From NCBI GenBank assembly GCA_018697195.1, contig CM031870.1:2903103-2967102 (forward strand): a DNA stretch of 64,000 nucleotides, in the 5' to 3' direction. Position numbers and translations under genes: made by a program. Positions 25,740 through 37,468 of this stretch are shown here, piece by piece. The notes beneath the pieces are model-generated. The model ran no database searches. It was not told where the DNA came from and saw only the letters and a list, made by a program, of their open reading frames with translations. Each line of letters opens with the position of its first letter. The stretch's first letter is position 1. The DNA is from Certhia americana. Lineage: Eukaryota > Chordata > Aves > Passeriformes > Certhiidae.

Positions 25740-28700
25740 ATTGCTGGAAGAACCAAAGAGTGGCAAGAAAAACACACAGCTAATGAGGCACCAGAAGCAG
25801 AAGGCACTTCCCTGCCCACCTCTCTCCAGGCAAGAGGGGTTGATATTTCCTAAGGCTAAACCTGAGACTCAAAGCCTTGTCTCATCTCATTTGACGTTAA
25901 ACGCAGAACCAAATTAGCAGCACGGTGACCCCAGGCTCTTTCTGTAGTAAACATGGAATGACACCTCAGGGTGTGACTCAGATCTCAACTTCATTAAATC
26001 GCTTGCTTGAGATGCCTTGATGGCGAGGAGTTTAAGTTGACTGTTCTCACTCCTATCTGGGCATGCACTGACAGCTCAGCCGTGGCCACTTTGGAGCTAA
26101 AACAAACATCAGGCACAGCGAGCAACATGTGTGGGCCCAAAGGGAGCAGATTTTGAACACAGCACTGGGACATTTTGGATAAACACGTCTGGGGAAGAGG
26201 GAGACCTGGAAACAAAGCAGGAGGGCAGCTGACCTGGGAGACAGAGTGTGGCTGTCACTGGGAAGTGTGGGGGTGTAAGATATGGCCGTTTACCCAGGGA
26301 CTACAGGAGTGTGCTGCTTAATTTTGAATGAAACATTAAATTATAATAAACATTAAACCTCCACCACAATTTATCATTATGTCCTAGGCAAGCTGGTTGG
26401 AAAAGTTTTTGTGATTAAGCTGGCAAAGGTAATTACTGAAGGGAAGAGTGAAATGTCTTGTTGCTACATGGCTCACAGAAGTCCCAGTCCCCACTTCATT
26501 TATCACCAGTCCCTGGGGGGAAGAGCTCAGAGAGGGGCTGTAGCTCCAGCTCCTCCTGGAAGATGATGGCCACAGAAGCAGCAGTGTGGGAGGAACGGCT
26601 GAGGGGGAGCTCACAGCAGATTATCCCCATGCATCTGCTTTTCTGGGCAACACATGAGCACTCCTGGTATATATTATGGGTATTTTCAAGGAGTGCATTT
26701 ACTGCTCTTGATGTCCCACACATTATAAGGGCTCAATTAATGGCTCACTTGAAGGCAGAGACTACACTATTACGAAAGACTTAAAGCTCAGTCTCTTTTT
26801 CCAAGTGCACAAGACTCAGACGACTTTTGAAGGAGAGGGAACATCCCCTTTACCCTGTTTTTTAAATGCACAAACAGGGTTAAAACCTGGGGTTTTGTTT
26901 GCATAGCATGTGGGTTTAGAGGAGTCTCAGATTGACAAGGACAATCAGCAGCAGCACGAGGGAAATGGGCACTTTCTGTTGAGACAGAGATTGAGTAGCG
27001 TGAGCTGCTGTCTCCATCCAGGACACCACATCCACAAATATCACAAATATTGGGTTTGTCTTTACCCAAACGTGTCCACGCTCAACAGCAACAGATGGTG
27101 CTCACAGACTTAAACCCCTGGAGGCAGACAGAGCAAGTGCCTAAGAAACACACCTGTACAGAAATAAATATTTAAAGTGACAAAGACATTTCAGCACAGG
27201 AGTGTACCTCTCTCATTGTAGTATGCAAAAGCAGAGATTAATAAGTAGTAATTTCTACTTTAGCTGCACTTACACTTTGTCTCCTTCTCATTTGCTACCA
27301 CATACCCTGTGGAAGGGATGATAAATGAGACCTGTATCACCATCATGAATATTCACATTCCCCAAAGAGATCATTTCTTCTATTTTTCCTTTAAGAGGAT
27401 TACTTTTCCTTGCTTCTAACACCCAAGAAATTATTGCAGAGAATTTTAATTTCAACCCTTTCTCAGGGTGAAGAGGACATCAGCCTAGAACTGGTCAGCA
27501 CCAAGAAAGTGGATGAGGTTTAGAACAATAACACCCAGAGCACTGAGCAGACCTTGACCAGACATGCACAGTAATTCCATCATTATCTTTCTTTTGTTCA
27601 CTGACACCCCAAGAGGAAATATATGGAAGTTTTACAATATAGAGTATCTTAAAACCTCATTTTTTTAATGCTGAAGAGTTGCATGGAGGAAAGTTTTCCA
27701 TAACTTATTTCATGTGATAGCAAAATATGTGCATGGACACTTTTAAATCTGTAATTGATAGATAAGCCCAGGGTTAATGGCACTGCCACCAAGGTGACCT
27801 GAGGGAACTCTGACAAAGCAATTAAAATAGTGCATTTGCCAGAAAAGAACATGAAGTCATTGTGACAATCTGGGAGAGAAATATTACCAGTTGCAGATGA
27901 TACATGCTCAAAACAGAAACCCTAATGTTTTGAGTCAGCTCATCACTGCCAGAGGGCAGCTGAAAAATTCACTCAGCAAACACATAGAGTGTTTTATAAA
28001 ATTAGCTAAAAGCAGACTATTTGCTGAGAAAAATAAACCAGACACGGTTTGGAGAGACTTCTGAGAAAAATGGTCCAACAGCAGGTAATTAGAGAGACTG
28101 TGACTGAAGAGGGGATTACGAAAAAGGCACAGGAGATTAAACAAGTTTTCTTGTCAGTTTCTGAAAAGCCTTGCTCCTATTTCCTAAACGATTCCCTCAG
28201 TCAGGTGCACCAGGCAGGGTCTGCTCAGGAGCAGGTGGTTCATCTGCCAGGGCTGATAAGGGTACAGGGCTGGGGCAGGGAGGGAATGCAGCTCTCAGCC
28301 CTGATGGGTCTGCTCCTGAAAGTTTACAACAGTTTAAATTAACAAATGTGGCAACTGCTGCTCAGGACTTTGCAGTTTCTTCTTGCACAAGGATCCTCTT
28401 CAGTTTGTAAAGGCAGGAAGAATTCGTGCGAGGCAGCCCTGATTTTGAGGCTCTTTGTCTCTCACAGGTCTGTGACAAGGGGAACTCTTGGAACTAAAGC
28501 GTTGCTGAGTTTCAGAGTGCATGGACTTATTTCCGTTTCGATCTGCTCAGATCTGGAGATGACTTGGGAAAGGGGCTCGAATTGTTGTATGCTTTCTTTT
28601 GCTGAAAACAGCTACATTCCTGCTATACCTTCAATGACAAACAGACACAATGGCATTTATTTCCAAATGCATTTCTGGGTGATATTTCTCCTTCGAGTAT

Positions 28701-30037
28701 CAAGTGCACTCAGACTCAGCAGTGAACTTTGATTCTTGGATGACATCTCAACAGAGAGCTTGGAAAAATAAATAGAGACCTTCTTTTCAGTGAGGCTGGA
28801 ATAATATATTTTCAAGTTTGACATTCCTTCTGATTTCTCTCTCTAGAGAAAGGAGAAGAGGTGGGCTATTGGAACCAAGGGATGTGGGATCTGTATCAAG
28901 TTCCATTTGTAATGGGACGTCATTTATCTCTCTTACCCTACATTGGTCATACTGATTTTAAGTTTAGCAATATTTTTTTATGGGGTATATTGGGAAGAAA
29001 TTGGAAGACGTGGCAATTATAAATAGTCCAGTAAAAAGGGTATCCAAATTCATGGATAGAAAGCTGACAAAGGCAATACTGTGCATTCCTGGCAACCTAC
29101 TGGGTTTATTATAAGTGGTTAGCTCCCCTCTCCTGCTTTTGAAGAAGACAGAACCATAATAGCTCTTTTTCTGATGAAAGGGAACTGAAAGAAGATGAAC
29201 TTGCTGCCAGGAATAAATTTCCTATTTTTGTATTACATTGTCCTTCCCATATTTTTGCATAGAAAAAGAGCCTAAAAGATTTTACTATATGTTGTGACAT
29301 AACAGAGGCTTGTAAAGGGCTTTGATTTTCCAACAATGCAGCATTACCATACTTTGCAGTCACATTCATACAACAAAGAGATCCTCTAGCGTGGGCTGCA
29401 GACGGGCTGATATTGAGCAGTGGGTATCATCAGGCACTGATAGTGGTAATTCTGCATATTTTATACACCCTGAGAATCATCAGGATACTTTGAGCTGGAA
29501 TCAGCACAGTTTCCCATCAGGTGAGTGATACATGGTGATAACTCAGCTTATGCAGCTTTAGGAACAAGCCTTTTTTCCTCTGTATGTATTTCAGGGTGGT
29601 GTTTGCAGGACTACAGGAGTAAGCTAAATGAAGCTGGGATGTTTCATAACATGCAATTACTTTCAGGATCAAACCCTGTGACTTGAAGGGAGGCAAGAGA
29701 AGCAGGGGGCTCATCACCAAATGTTTCTGATATGCAGTTGAGAAACTCTACTAGGAGAAAAACAAAGTCAGTGTAAAATTAAAATCTATCTCTTGCAGAA
29801 TAGAAACATCACTTGCAAATGTTTTACCTCATGCAAATCAAATCAAGTGATGTACATGGAGAATAAACACATTTAGAGGGAAGACAAATGAATGAATAGA
29901 GTATCTTGACTAGCAATTAGTTTCTGTGCCCAAGTACCATCAGTGCAAAATTGATGAGCAAGGTAACCTTTGGCTGCACTTTAGCAAGTTCTTCATTAGT
30001 TTTCTGGCTTTCCTTTGCAAATATTTTATTTCTTCTT

Positions 30038-30871
30038 TCATGCTGAGGAAGATGATCCATCCTGCCTGCAGCACCAATGTATCTGTGCCATGCTATGAGG
30101 TTCTTCTAGAAAGGTGCACCACCCTTCTCTCCAAGCCTGACTTCCAGCAAGGGAAGGCAAAGGAAGAGAGAATTTTCTTTCAGAGATTTGAAAACTGGAC
30201 CACTCAGAGATTAAATAACCTGAAGGCCAACAGTTTTCAAGTGAATCAGTTTGAACAGAAATCAGTAACAAACTTATTTGTGCCTTTGGAAATTCCTCTT
30301 GACAGGCACAGAGGTGGAGGAGGAACATGTTGGTTCCTGGGGTGGGAGGGAAGGTGGGGAGAGATTTGGAGTTGTCAGGCAAGGTTATGTGGGACACAGT
30401 ATTATCCATTGGTGACTGCTCCAGTCTGTAACTGGTTGAGAGGCCTCCTTTGAACATTTGTCTGACATTAGTGCTACTCAAGGCACTGAAGTGTAAGTGC
30501 TCATCGATGGGAATGTGCATGCCCTGTTTGTTAATGCTCTGCACGAGGGAATTATCCCGGAGAACAGGGAATGTTATAGATCTGTCATCCCTATACAAGC
30601 TGGAATTTAATTTGAGCTTTACTTCAGACTTTTCCTTTCCACATATTTTCTTCTTCATTTCACTCCTGTTGTATCGTGTATCTCTCTTCCTCGCAGATCT
30701 GTGCTGCTGAGCCAAACGATAATGATGAAAGCTGCAAGGAAATGCAATGTTCTCAGGCAGTATTGCACTACCTGCAGCCCTGCTTTGAAATGAAATGTCA
30801 CAATTCCAGGTATTTTTGAGTGACTTATCAGTTACTCGACTCCTCTTAAAGAGTGCGTCTGACAGATTCCT
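30038..30871 (-). other. Unexplained long open frame, possible SDK1 alternative last exon
   Basis: On the minus strand one frame is open from 30871 (just after a TAA at 30874-30872) to a TGA at 30040-30038, giving 277 codons, by far the longest open frame in the window. I do not recognise the protein. It is polar and basic early (QQHRSARKRDTRYNRSEMKK) and Ser/Asn/Asp-rich in the middle (HIPIDEHLHFSALSSTNVRQ), with no Ig or FN3 features and no clear membrane segment. A good splice acceptor (TTTCCTTGCAG, AG at 30733-30732) lies inside it. Joining the Ig6 exon (phase 2) to base 30731 would enter this frame directly for 230 codons. AATAAA lies at 30030-30025, just past the stop. A partly open antisense frame overlaps it. 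It may be an alternative terminal exon, an eroded retrocopy or chance. Confidence 0.3.
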
Positions 30872-31660
30872 TTAATTCCTCACGGAAAAACAGCAGAAGG
30901 ATGATCAGCAACAGAACATCAAAGGAAGTAGAGATGCAGGATTAAGAGGGAGCCCCAGTGCATGGAGAGCCAGCCAACACAGCTGGAACAGCTGGGGTGC
31001 CTCAGCAGTGCACACGGGATGAGCCTCTCCCAACCAACTTCTAGCCCAGATTTTATGGACCTTCAAAGAAGCTCCTCAGTGGGGAACTGTAAGTAAATCC
31101 AATTCCCTGTGCTGTACTGGGCTGCACAGGGCAGCTTCTGCTATTCAGCGTTAGGAAATCATCCTGCTGTTGAAGTGTTTAGCACATATTTACAGCTTTG
31201 TTTCAAAGTCCAACCTTCAACATTCTTTTCAGTCTTTACTCTCTGATTTTCTGCCCTCCATTCAAAAACCGCCTCAGAGAACAACGAGCGTGGTTATGTA
31301 GCAGCAATATATTCTGAATTGTCTTCTGCTCTTGGATTCCAACCAGCAGTAAAATGCACTCCGGGAGGAGAGCTGAGGAGTGCTTAATTAGAAAAAGAAT
31401 GTATGACCGCTCTTGGAAAATGGGCATCTGATGGAGCCTTGGCACTGTCAGAATGATGCTGTATCAAACAGCCCTCTGCACAGCAAATCTCAGAGGTGAA
31501 CTCATTACACTGCCAACCACACAATTGCCATCTTCTCAGAGACATCAGGCATGACCAGCAGAAACAGATGCAATTTTAGTTAAATTAAAGCGTGCGGCAC
31601 TACTTGAGTAAATAAATAAATAAATGACTCTACATAAAACATTACCTTCTCTTCTCTTTC

Positions 31661-31674
31661 TTTTTTTTTTTTTT
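31661..31674. repeat. Poly-T tract
   Basis: A 14-base run of T after a short pyrimidine-rich lead-in, with an AAAT tetranucleotide repeat (about 31607-31624) nearby. Simple repeats inside the Ig6 to FN3-1 intron. Confidence 0.9.
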
Positions 31675-32084
31675 CATTTGATCTGCTCCACACATGTACC
31701 AAACCTGCAGCTGTTGCTTTTAGTGATAAAAATAAAATGGAAGTGCACTTCACCCCAGTGGAATGACAGAAATAGAAAATATGGAACCATGTAATGACAT
31801 TTTTATAATCCTTTTCCAGAACTAAATGGCACTTTAAACATTTCCTTGTTTTTATTTTTAAAGATCCATAGGAATAAAGAAAGTCATACATAAAAATACT
31901 TTTTTCCTTGAAAAATGACGTATAAAGAGAATGCAAGAGTAAGCAATGCCCATCCAGGGACCAGCTATTCTGATAAACGTTTAACAGAGGAAAAAATACT
32001 AAATGGAAGAAAACATTTTCTTGTTTTCAAACCTTGGCATCACAGCACAGCACCAAGGCTTTCTTGGGAAAGCCCTACAGCATG

Positions 32085-32165
32085 GGGTGATAGAAGGATC
32101 CAGGCTTAAAGGGACCTTCGGAGGTCTCTGGTCCAAACTCCTGCTCAAAGCAGGCTCAGCCATAG
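32085..32165 (-). mobile_element. CR1 LINE remnant
   Basis: The plus strand shows the complement of a CR1 3' region: aaagggaccttcggaggtct, then ggtccaaactcctgctcaaa and gcaggctcag. The terminal octamer repeat is gone. The copy is same-sense with SDK1 and lies about 190 bases from the Ig6 exon's donor. It belongs to an older CR1 subfamily with the CTCCTGCTCAAAGCAGG wording. Exact ends are uncertain. Confidence 0.8.
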
Positions 32166-32355
32166 GATCAGAGCACTTCAAAGGAATTTCATTAGCAATT
32201 AACCAGCCTTAATTTCCCTTAAAAAAAAACAAAAAAAAACCCCACACCAAAAAATCAGACCGGTGACTCTCCCCAACACCTAGAATTAAAAGCTAGAAAA
32301 ATCCCCAAAGGTGTCTGAAAGCCAGGGCAGTGAATATCTAAGTTAGGGTACCCAC

Positions 32356-32532
32356 ATCACTTCCAGCCGAGCCGTCCTGGAGTCGTTTCCTCCGGAAGAA
32401 ATGACCTCACAGGTGTAGTCCCCGATGTCACCCGACCACGTCTGGCTGATGAGGAGGGTCCCATCCTTCTCTACTGTGATCCTGGAACTGCTGGATGGAT
32501 TTATTACAGCACTGTCCTTCTTCCAAAGGTAC
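32356..32532 (-). CDS. SDK1: SDK1 exon: second half of Ig domain 6
   Basis: This 177-base exon finishes an Arg codon and encodes YLWKKDSAVINPSSSSRITV, then EKDGTLLISQTWSGDIGDYT, then CEVISSGGNDSRTARLEV with the first two bases of the next Ile. It has the Ig core Trp (YLWKKD) and the DxGDYTC motif with the second disulfide cysteine. NDS is a potential N-glycosylation site. Acceptor AG is at 32534-32533. The donor is GTGGGT from 32355, fixed by homology: using it gives Leu-Glu-Val-Ile-Glu-Leu-Pro across the junction, as in vertebrate SDK1. Entry and exit are both phase 2. It is the last Ig exon. Confidence 0.97.
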
Positions 32533-33624
32533 CTGAGCATTACAACGTTTCAGTTATTGATTACTCGTAAGAACACCAGAATAGATTTATTTTAACTGTG
32601 CTGGAAGGGATCAGCTCCTGTCATCAAGTGTTAAAAATGACAGGCCCCTGCAGCTACTTTCAAGAACAGTGCCTTTTACAAATTTAAGTTTTATATCAAG
32701 CGTTCAGAATGAAAAATGTAATTTCATCTGAGATATTATGTATTTTACAAGGAAAAGATGGAGTACTCATAAATGTCCAAGTTCTTAAGTTCACCCCCAC
32801 CAGAACATTAACTCTGCAGTTAATGGTGGATGTTGGCCCAGGCTCTGTAACATTGGACTGCCAGGATCAGAAAGTAGTTGAAGGTTTGCTGGAGCTCACA
32901 TATCAAAAACACACGTCCCAACATGTCCCAGAGGTGTGGAGAGACTACAGACTCACAATTTCCCACCTGTAACTGAAATTTTTGTACCTATATTTCTCTT
33001 TCTGAAGTTCTTCCTGCAGTTTACCCTTTAAGCACTCTCCAAGCTCTTCCTTGCAATATTTTTTTCATTTATGTTGCTTGCAGACTACAGTAATTTTCAT
33101 AGCAAATTTATTTGCAAGTTTTGCAAATAAAATGCTCTAATTCAATGCTCTAATTCAAATTTTTATAGCCCAGACAAATTCTGGTTTCCTTTACATGGTT
33201 AGAACGGACTACAAGCCCAAGTTATTGAGTTGTTTCCAAAAGCATGGGCATCTCTGTTGTGGCTTTTATGCACCCCAGAGTAAACACTTCTGAAATCCTA
33301 TTCCTTCTCTTTGGCTTTTACTCTCATTAAGTATCAGCCTCTGACAAGTTGCTTTTATTGATAGTGTATTAACCTTGACAGTAAAATCATGGAAGGCTAT
33401 ATTGAAGTCATGAAGTGGAACATAGCTCATTGTAAATAATACATAAGGCTGAAATGGAAGATGGGATTTATATGATTAATGATAGAGTGTACAACCTTAT
33501 AATGCAGTAATCAGGGGGTTGGTGTGAAAATCTGGGGCCCGGAAACTTTTCACCTAACGCTATTCATAGAGCTGATAAAATTAAGCTGGGATAAACCACA
33601 CAAACGAGGAGTGACACCACCAAC
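32533..33624 (-). other. SDK1: SDK1 intron within Ig6
   Basis: A 1092-base phase-2 intron splitting Ig6. AT-rich; no repeat family, exon or RNA gene recognised. Confidence 0.9.
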
Positions 33625-33727
33625 CTGATTGAAATTCTGGGGTCGTGAGTGGCCTGGCAGCGCAGGGTGGCTGTGGTTCCTTTGATCACTGTGCTGTCCT
33701 CGGGAGGTTGGACAATGGAAGTGCGGT
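33625..33727 (-). CDS. SDK1: SDK1 exon: first half of Ig domain 6
   Basis: This 103-base exon completes an Asn codon and encodes RTSIVQPPEDSTVIKGTTAT, then LRCQATHDPRISI with the following Arg split. It contains the first disulfide cysteine (LRCQATHDPR), preceded by the PPED-x-x-V-x-x-G-x-T-A-x-L pattern shared with Ig5. THDPR is a conserved SDK1 signature. Acceptor AG is at 33729-33728 after a TCTTTTC tract. The donor is GTTGGT from 33624, weak for a vertebrate 5' splice site, but it is the only one that keeps the frame. Entry phase is 1 and exit phase is 2. Confidence 0.96.
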
Positions 33728-35746
33728 CTGAAAAGAGCACAAGGCACAGTCCAGGTGAAATTAGAGCCTTTTGCCATGGCTATTGACTCAGGGAGCAGCT
33801 ACCGAGCCTTTGTCATTCAAAGCAAGCGGGACACTGCTCTTCAAGCCTCTGCTGGGAGGGCTGCCCTCCCTCTACAGGCATTGTGACACAGGTGACACAC
33901 TGGGGTGCTGAAGAGGCACAGCAGCAGAGAGGGCAGCCTGGAGAAGAACAATGGCAAAGCTCTCTGAACTCTCCCTTGGCTTGTGTCTGTGGCAACTCCC
34001 TAAAGTCTTAAGGAGTGTGTGGAGCAAACACTGAGTCAGGAAATGAGCCATGCTGTTGGGAGGGGCAAAACCACCAACAAGACCAAGGAAAATCTGTGCA
34101 AAGAAAAACGCACTTGAAAAATACCGAGAAAGAGGTAAACTCTAAGAGCACCCTAAAATCTCATCAACTTCAGGATAGTTGAGCAGCTCCTGGAAGAAAA
34201 ATCTTCCATACAGGAAAGACGTTGTTTACTCAAATGTTTCAGAACATCCTTACTCAAGCCCCTCCTGGAGGCTCAGAACACAATAATTGCTGTAACTACA
34301 GCAACCAGATCCGGTGTGAAAGATCCCCATTATGTGTCACACAGAGGAGCAGCAGCAGAGAGCATCAGCTGAAGCAGGGAGACAACCAGGATGAGCATAG
34401 AAGATATGTGGATAATGTTAATAAGTCCCAAATCCCTACAGAGATAATCAGCATCTACTGTGATAGCTTGTACATGCACAAGAAGGGACCACCAGCAAAA
34501 TCAAAAGCTGGCTCTAAATAACATGGAATTTTTAGCATTACTCCTGATGCACCTATGTAAGACTTCTGGCTTTATAATGGTGCTGTTGCTACACAAACAT
34601 TAGGTTATATTCACTTTTCTTCCCCTCATGCAGTACAATGAACAGGAACTATCTTAAACACCTGTAAGAGCCATAGCTTTGAGAATTAATAGGAAGGATC
34701 TCCTTTAGTTGATCCAATGATTCTTGATATCATTCAATTTACATCATCCTGATTATTTCTACCAAGTCTATGTCATAAGACATAATCAATAAGACATAAA
34801 CACAACAGCCACATGAAACAAATACGTTACAGTTACTGCCAGGAATGTTTTCAGATATTCCCAAGTTCAAAAGGAAAAATATGTCTGATTTTGCTTGCAG
34901 AGTATGGGAATTAATAAATGCCAAATATGCACCACATATCAGCGGCACAATCAGTACTTCAAGTGTCGGAGAGGAGAGAAGGCCACAAACACTTCTGTAT
35001 TAATTCTCATCATCTTCATTATTTTTAGTTGCTCTTAGTCCCTGCTCAGGGATCATTATTTTGTACCTTGAATACTAAAAACCATGTTACACTTTAATTG
35101 AACTCACTTAGGAGTAACACAGGTGAACCTCTTGGATCAGACTCACTTCCCCAAAAGAAGAAATAAAAAATACAGAGATCACAGGAATACAGTGAATGAC
35201 AAAACCATTTCATAGGATGCCCTGTCCCACACCAGTCTGCAGCATGAGGGATTAGCTGAAATCTGCTGCACTTTGATTTGGCTTCCAACAGCACCCAGAG
35301 CCACAAAAAATACAAAAGTGCGAGGAAAATCCTATCTGTTGTGACTGTGGTCACAGCCTCAGTACCAGCACAGACTGGTCTGTGCTGCCTGCAGACTCCT
35401 GGAGGCAGAAACCACCTGCAAAAGATTTGTAGCCAAATTTACAAGTTAAAAGCTCAGGCTTGCAACGTGAGACGCCAAAGCAAAACCTGAGTAAAACTGT
35501 AATTGTGATTGAAGCTCTATTTAAATACACTTCCTTTCACAAAATAGAGATTTATATGCATAATTCTCCAAACAAAAAGGGTATTTGTGATAGGCTTCCT
35601 AAAATAGACACATTATTCCTATTAAATCATACAAGTAACTCTATTAACAAGAAAAGCATAATTACTTATGAAAATTTCCTGAGCGTACAACAAAAACTGA
35701 TTAATACTTGATTAAAGTTAGAGTTTAAACAAAGCATTATCCTTAC
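33728..35746 (-). other. SDK1: SDK1 intron between Ig5 and Ig6
   Basis: A 2019-base phase-1 intron at the Ig5/Ig6 domain boundary. I recognise no mobile element or exon in it. Confidence 0.9.
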
Positions 35747-35914
35747 TCCACACTGTCAGCATCACAAAAGCATTCAGGGCTCCTTCAGAGTTGGCTGCAC
35801 AGCAAGTGTAATTGCCAGCATCCTGCAGGAACACGGGTGTTATCTGAAGCCCTCCAGACTCGAGGAGAACGAAGCGAGGAATCTGCACCGAGCCACTGGC
35901 TAAGATCTGCTCTC
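35747..35914 (-). CDS. SDK1: SDK1 exon: second half of Ig domain 5
   Basis: This 168-base exon completes a Gly codon and encodes EQILASGSVQIPRFVLLESG, then GLQITPVFLQDAGNYTCCAA, then NSEGALNAFVMLTVW. It has the I-set Ig motif D-A-G-N-Y-T-C with the second disulfide cysteine. The residue after that cysteine is a second Cys; mammalian SDK1, as I recall it, has Tyr there. NYT is a potential N-glycosylation site. Acceptor AG is at 35916-35915 and donor GTAAGG starts at 35746. Entry and exit are both phase 1, so the exon is symmetric. Confidence 0.97.
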
Positions 35915-36165
35915 CTGTAACACAGTGAGGGAAGCAGCATGGTTAGTGTCACATACCCTCAGGGATCAGGGACTGCAACTCCAGCTCTTCCAGAATGTTA
36001 CATCCTGCCCAAGCCACCGGCTCACGACGGCCTCACAGCGAACCCGCTGCTCACGGGGCCAGGGGAAGGGGGAAAGAGGCACTGAATGGATCTACAGGAT
36101 CTTAGTAACAGGGATGGACAGGAAAACGTGGATTACAACTATTCTACTAGCTAATAACTGGCTAC
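35915..36165 (-). other. SDK1: SDK1 intron within Ig5 (shortest)
   Basis: A 251-base phase-1 intron, the shortest seen here, splitting Ig5. It is too short to hold any further feature and shows none. Confidence 0.93.
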
Positions 36166-36282
36166 CTTTCTTCCAGGAGATGGCAGGTCGTGGAGCCCCT
36201 GAAACTTCACAGGTCAGCACTGCAGTCATCCCCTCGGTGACTGTGGTGTCCTCTGGGGGCTGGATAAAGGCTGGCTTGATGT
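36166..36282 (-). CDS. SDK1: SDK1 exon: first half of Ig domain 5
   Basis: This 117-base exon completes an Asn codon and encodes IKPAFIQPPEDTTVTEGMTA, then VLTCEVSGAPRPAISWKK plus one base of Gly. It has the first Ig cysteine (VLTCEVSGAP) and the core Trp (ISWKK), a standard I-set layout. Acceptor AG is at 36284-36283 after GATTCT. The donor is GTAGCC from 36165, weak at positions +4 to +6, yet frame and homology (W-K-K-G-E-Q-I-L) require it. Entry and exit are both phase 1. Confidence 0.97.
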
Positions 36283-37468
36283 CTAGAATCAAAAATTCAA
36301 ACAAACTCAATGCCTCACCTCTCAGAAAGATCCTTTCACTGTTACCATGGACTACTTTACATCCACTTTTATAGAGCTGATCATGGAGAAGGACATGACA
36401 ATAAGACATGAAAACCTTTCAGTAGTGACTGTAACCTTTTCTTATTCATCTCCCAGGAATTACCTAATCTTGTTTATTACCTACACAGAAAATAAAAATC
36501 TATTGGTGCTTGTACCTGTACAAGCAAGATAGGTTAAAGAAAAAGGAAGATAAAGCTCAAATGAGTGTTTGGGGGGAACTTGAGAAATCTAGATAAACAA
36601 AACTATTTTCCTTCATCTTCATAACAGAGTTCTTTAAGATGAAAAGCAACTTGAGAAAGGCATTAACTTTGAAACTTAAATGTCAGCCAAAAGAATTTAG
36701 AACCTGAGGCTTATCCAAGACATTTTCTAAGTTTCTTTCTTTCTTATTTTCCCCCAGTTGCATTTTATTGCAGTTTTTTCCTGCAGTTTCCTAGATCTAT
36801 ATTGAACTGGGGCTGATTTATTTTCTGAGGCCAGTAGGAATTCTGGTCAGTGTGTGCAAAGTGCTCTTGGGCTAAAAATCAGCTTCCTGGAGGGAAGTTT
36901 AATATTACAGAAATGACTGTTAATAGTCACTGTGAAAAGAGACTACTAGGATTTGTAATTTTTCCATAGAGAAGCATGTACTTCATTAACAAAACCATTT
37001 AAACTGACATTTTGGCCAAAAAAGACATTTAACTTGAACTTCCTTTCTTTTCCCTGACCAAATGCAGTTGCAGACAAAGGCAAATAAAATGATAGCATGC
37101 ACAATCATGAAGCAGTAACTCAAGTTCAGAACAGAATCACATTAAAGCGGAAATATGAAGGAAAGATAAAAGTATTTCACAATTGATTTTTTTTCCTTTT
37201 CACTAAGATCTCTTCTTGCCGTGTGAAATAAGGGAGTTCACATCAAGCCAAGCTCTCCTGATGCCATGGAGAGCTTTCCCACACGATTCAGCAGGTTGTG
37301 CTGAGGGCACAGGGGCTTCTTGGGGTTCCTTACAGCTGGGACAGCTACCCTTGAGGAGAAACCAGGGTTCTGTGGGTTGAACTAAAGCAGCTCGGAGACA
37401 CGCGATGGGCGTGGGGTCACCTACAGGGACAACCCCTCCTGCACCCCCTGCCACCACTCCTCACTCAC
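36283..37468 (-). other. SDK1: SDK1 intron between Ig4 and Ig5
   Basis: A 1186-base phase-1 intron at the Ig4/Ig5 boundary, AT-rich, with a short pyrimidine tract near 37184-37201. Nothing else recognised. Confidence 0.9.

Larger units (their letters stand above)
24388..32355 (-). other. SDK1: SDK1 intron between Ig6 and FN3-1
   Basis: A 7968-base phase-2 intron separating the Ig array from the FN3 array. It holds a double poly-A tract (25701-25739), a poly-T run (31661-31674), an AAAT repeat near 31607-31624, a CR1 scrap (32085-32165) and an exceptional minus-strand open frame at 30038-30871, described separately. The rest, including 25.8-29.9 kb, shows no feature I can name. Confidence 0.88.

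Noticed and set aside
29926..30453. 175-codon plus-strand open frame overlapping the minus-strand long frame
   Set aside because: Composition is not protein-like (hydrophobic patches mixed with Gly/Trp runs), no start context or domain; it looks like the antisense shadow of the open minus frame.
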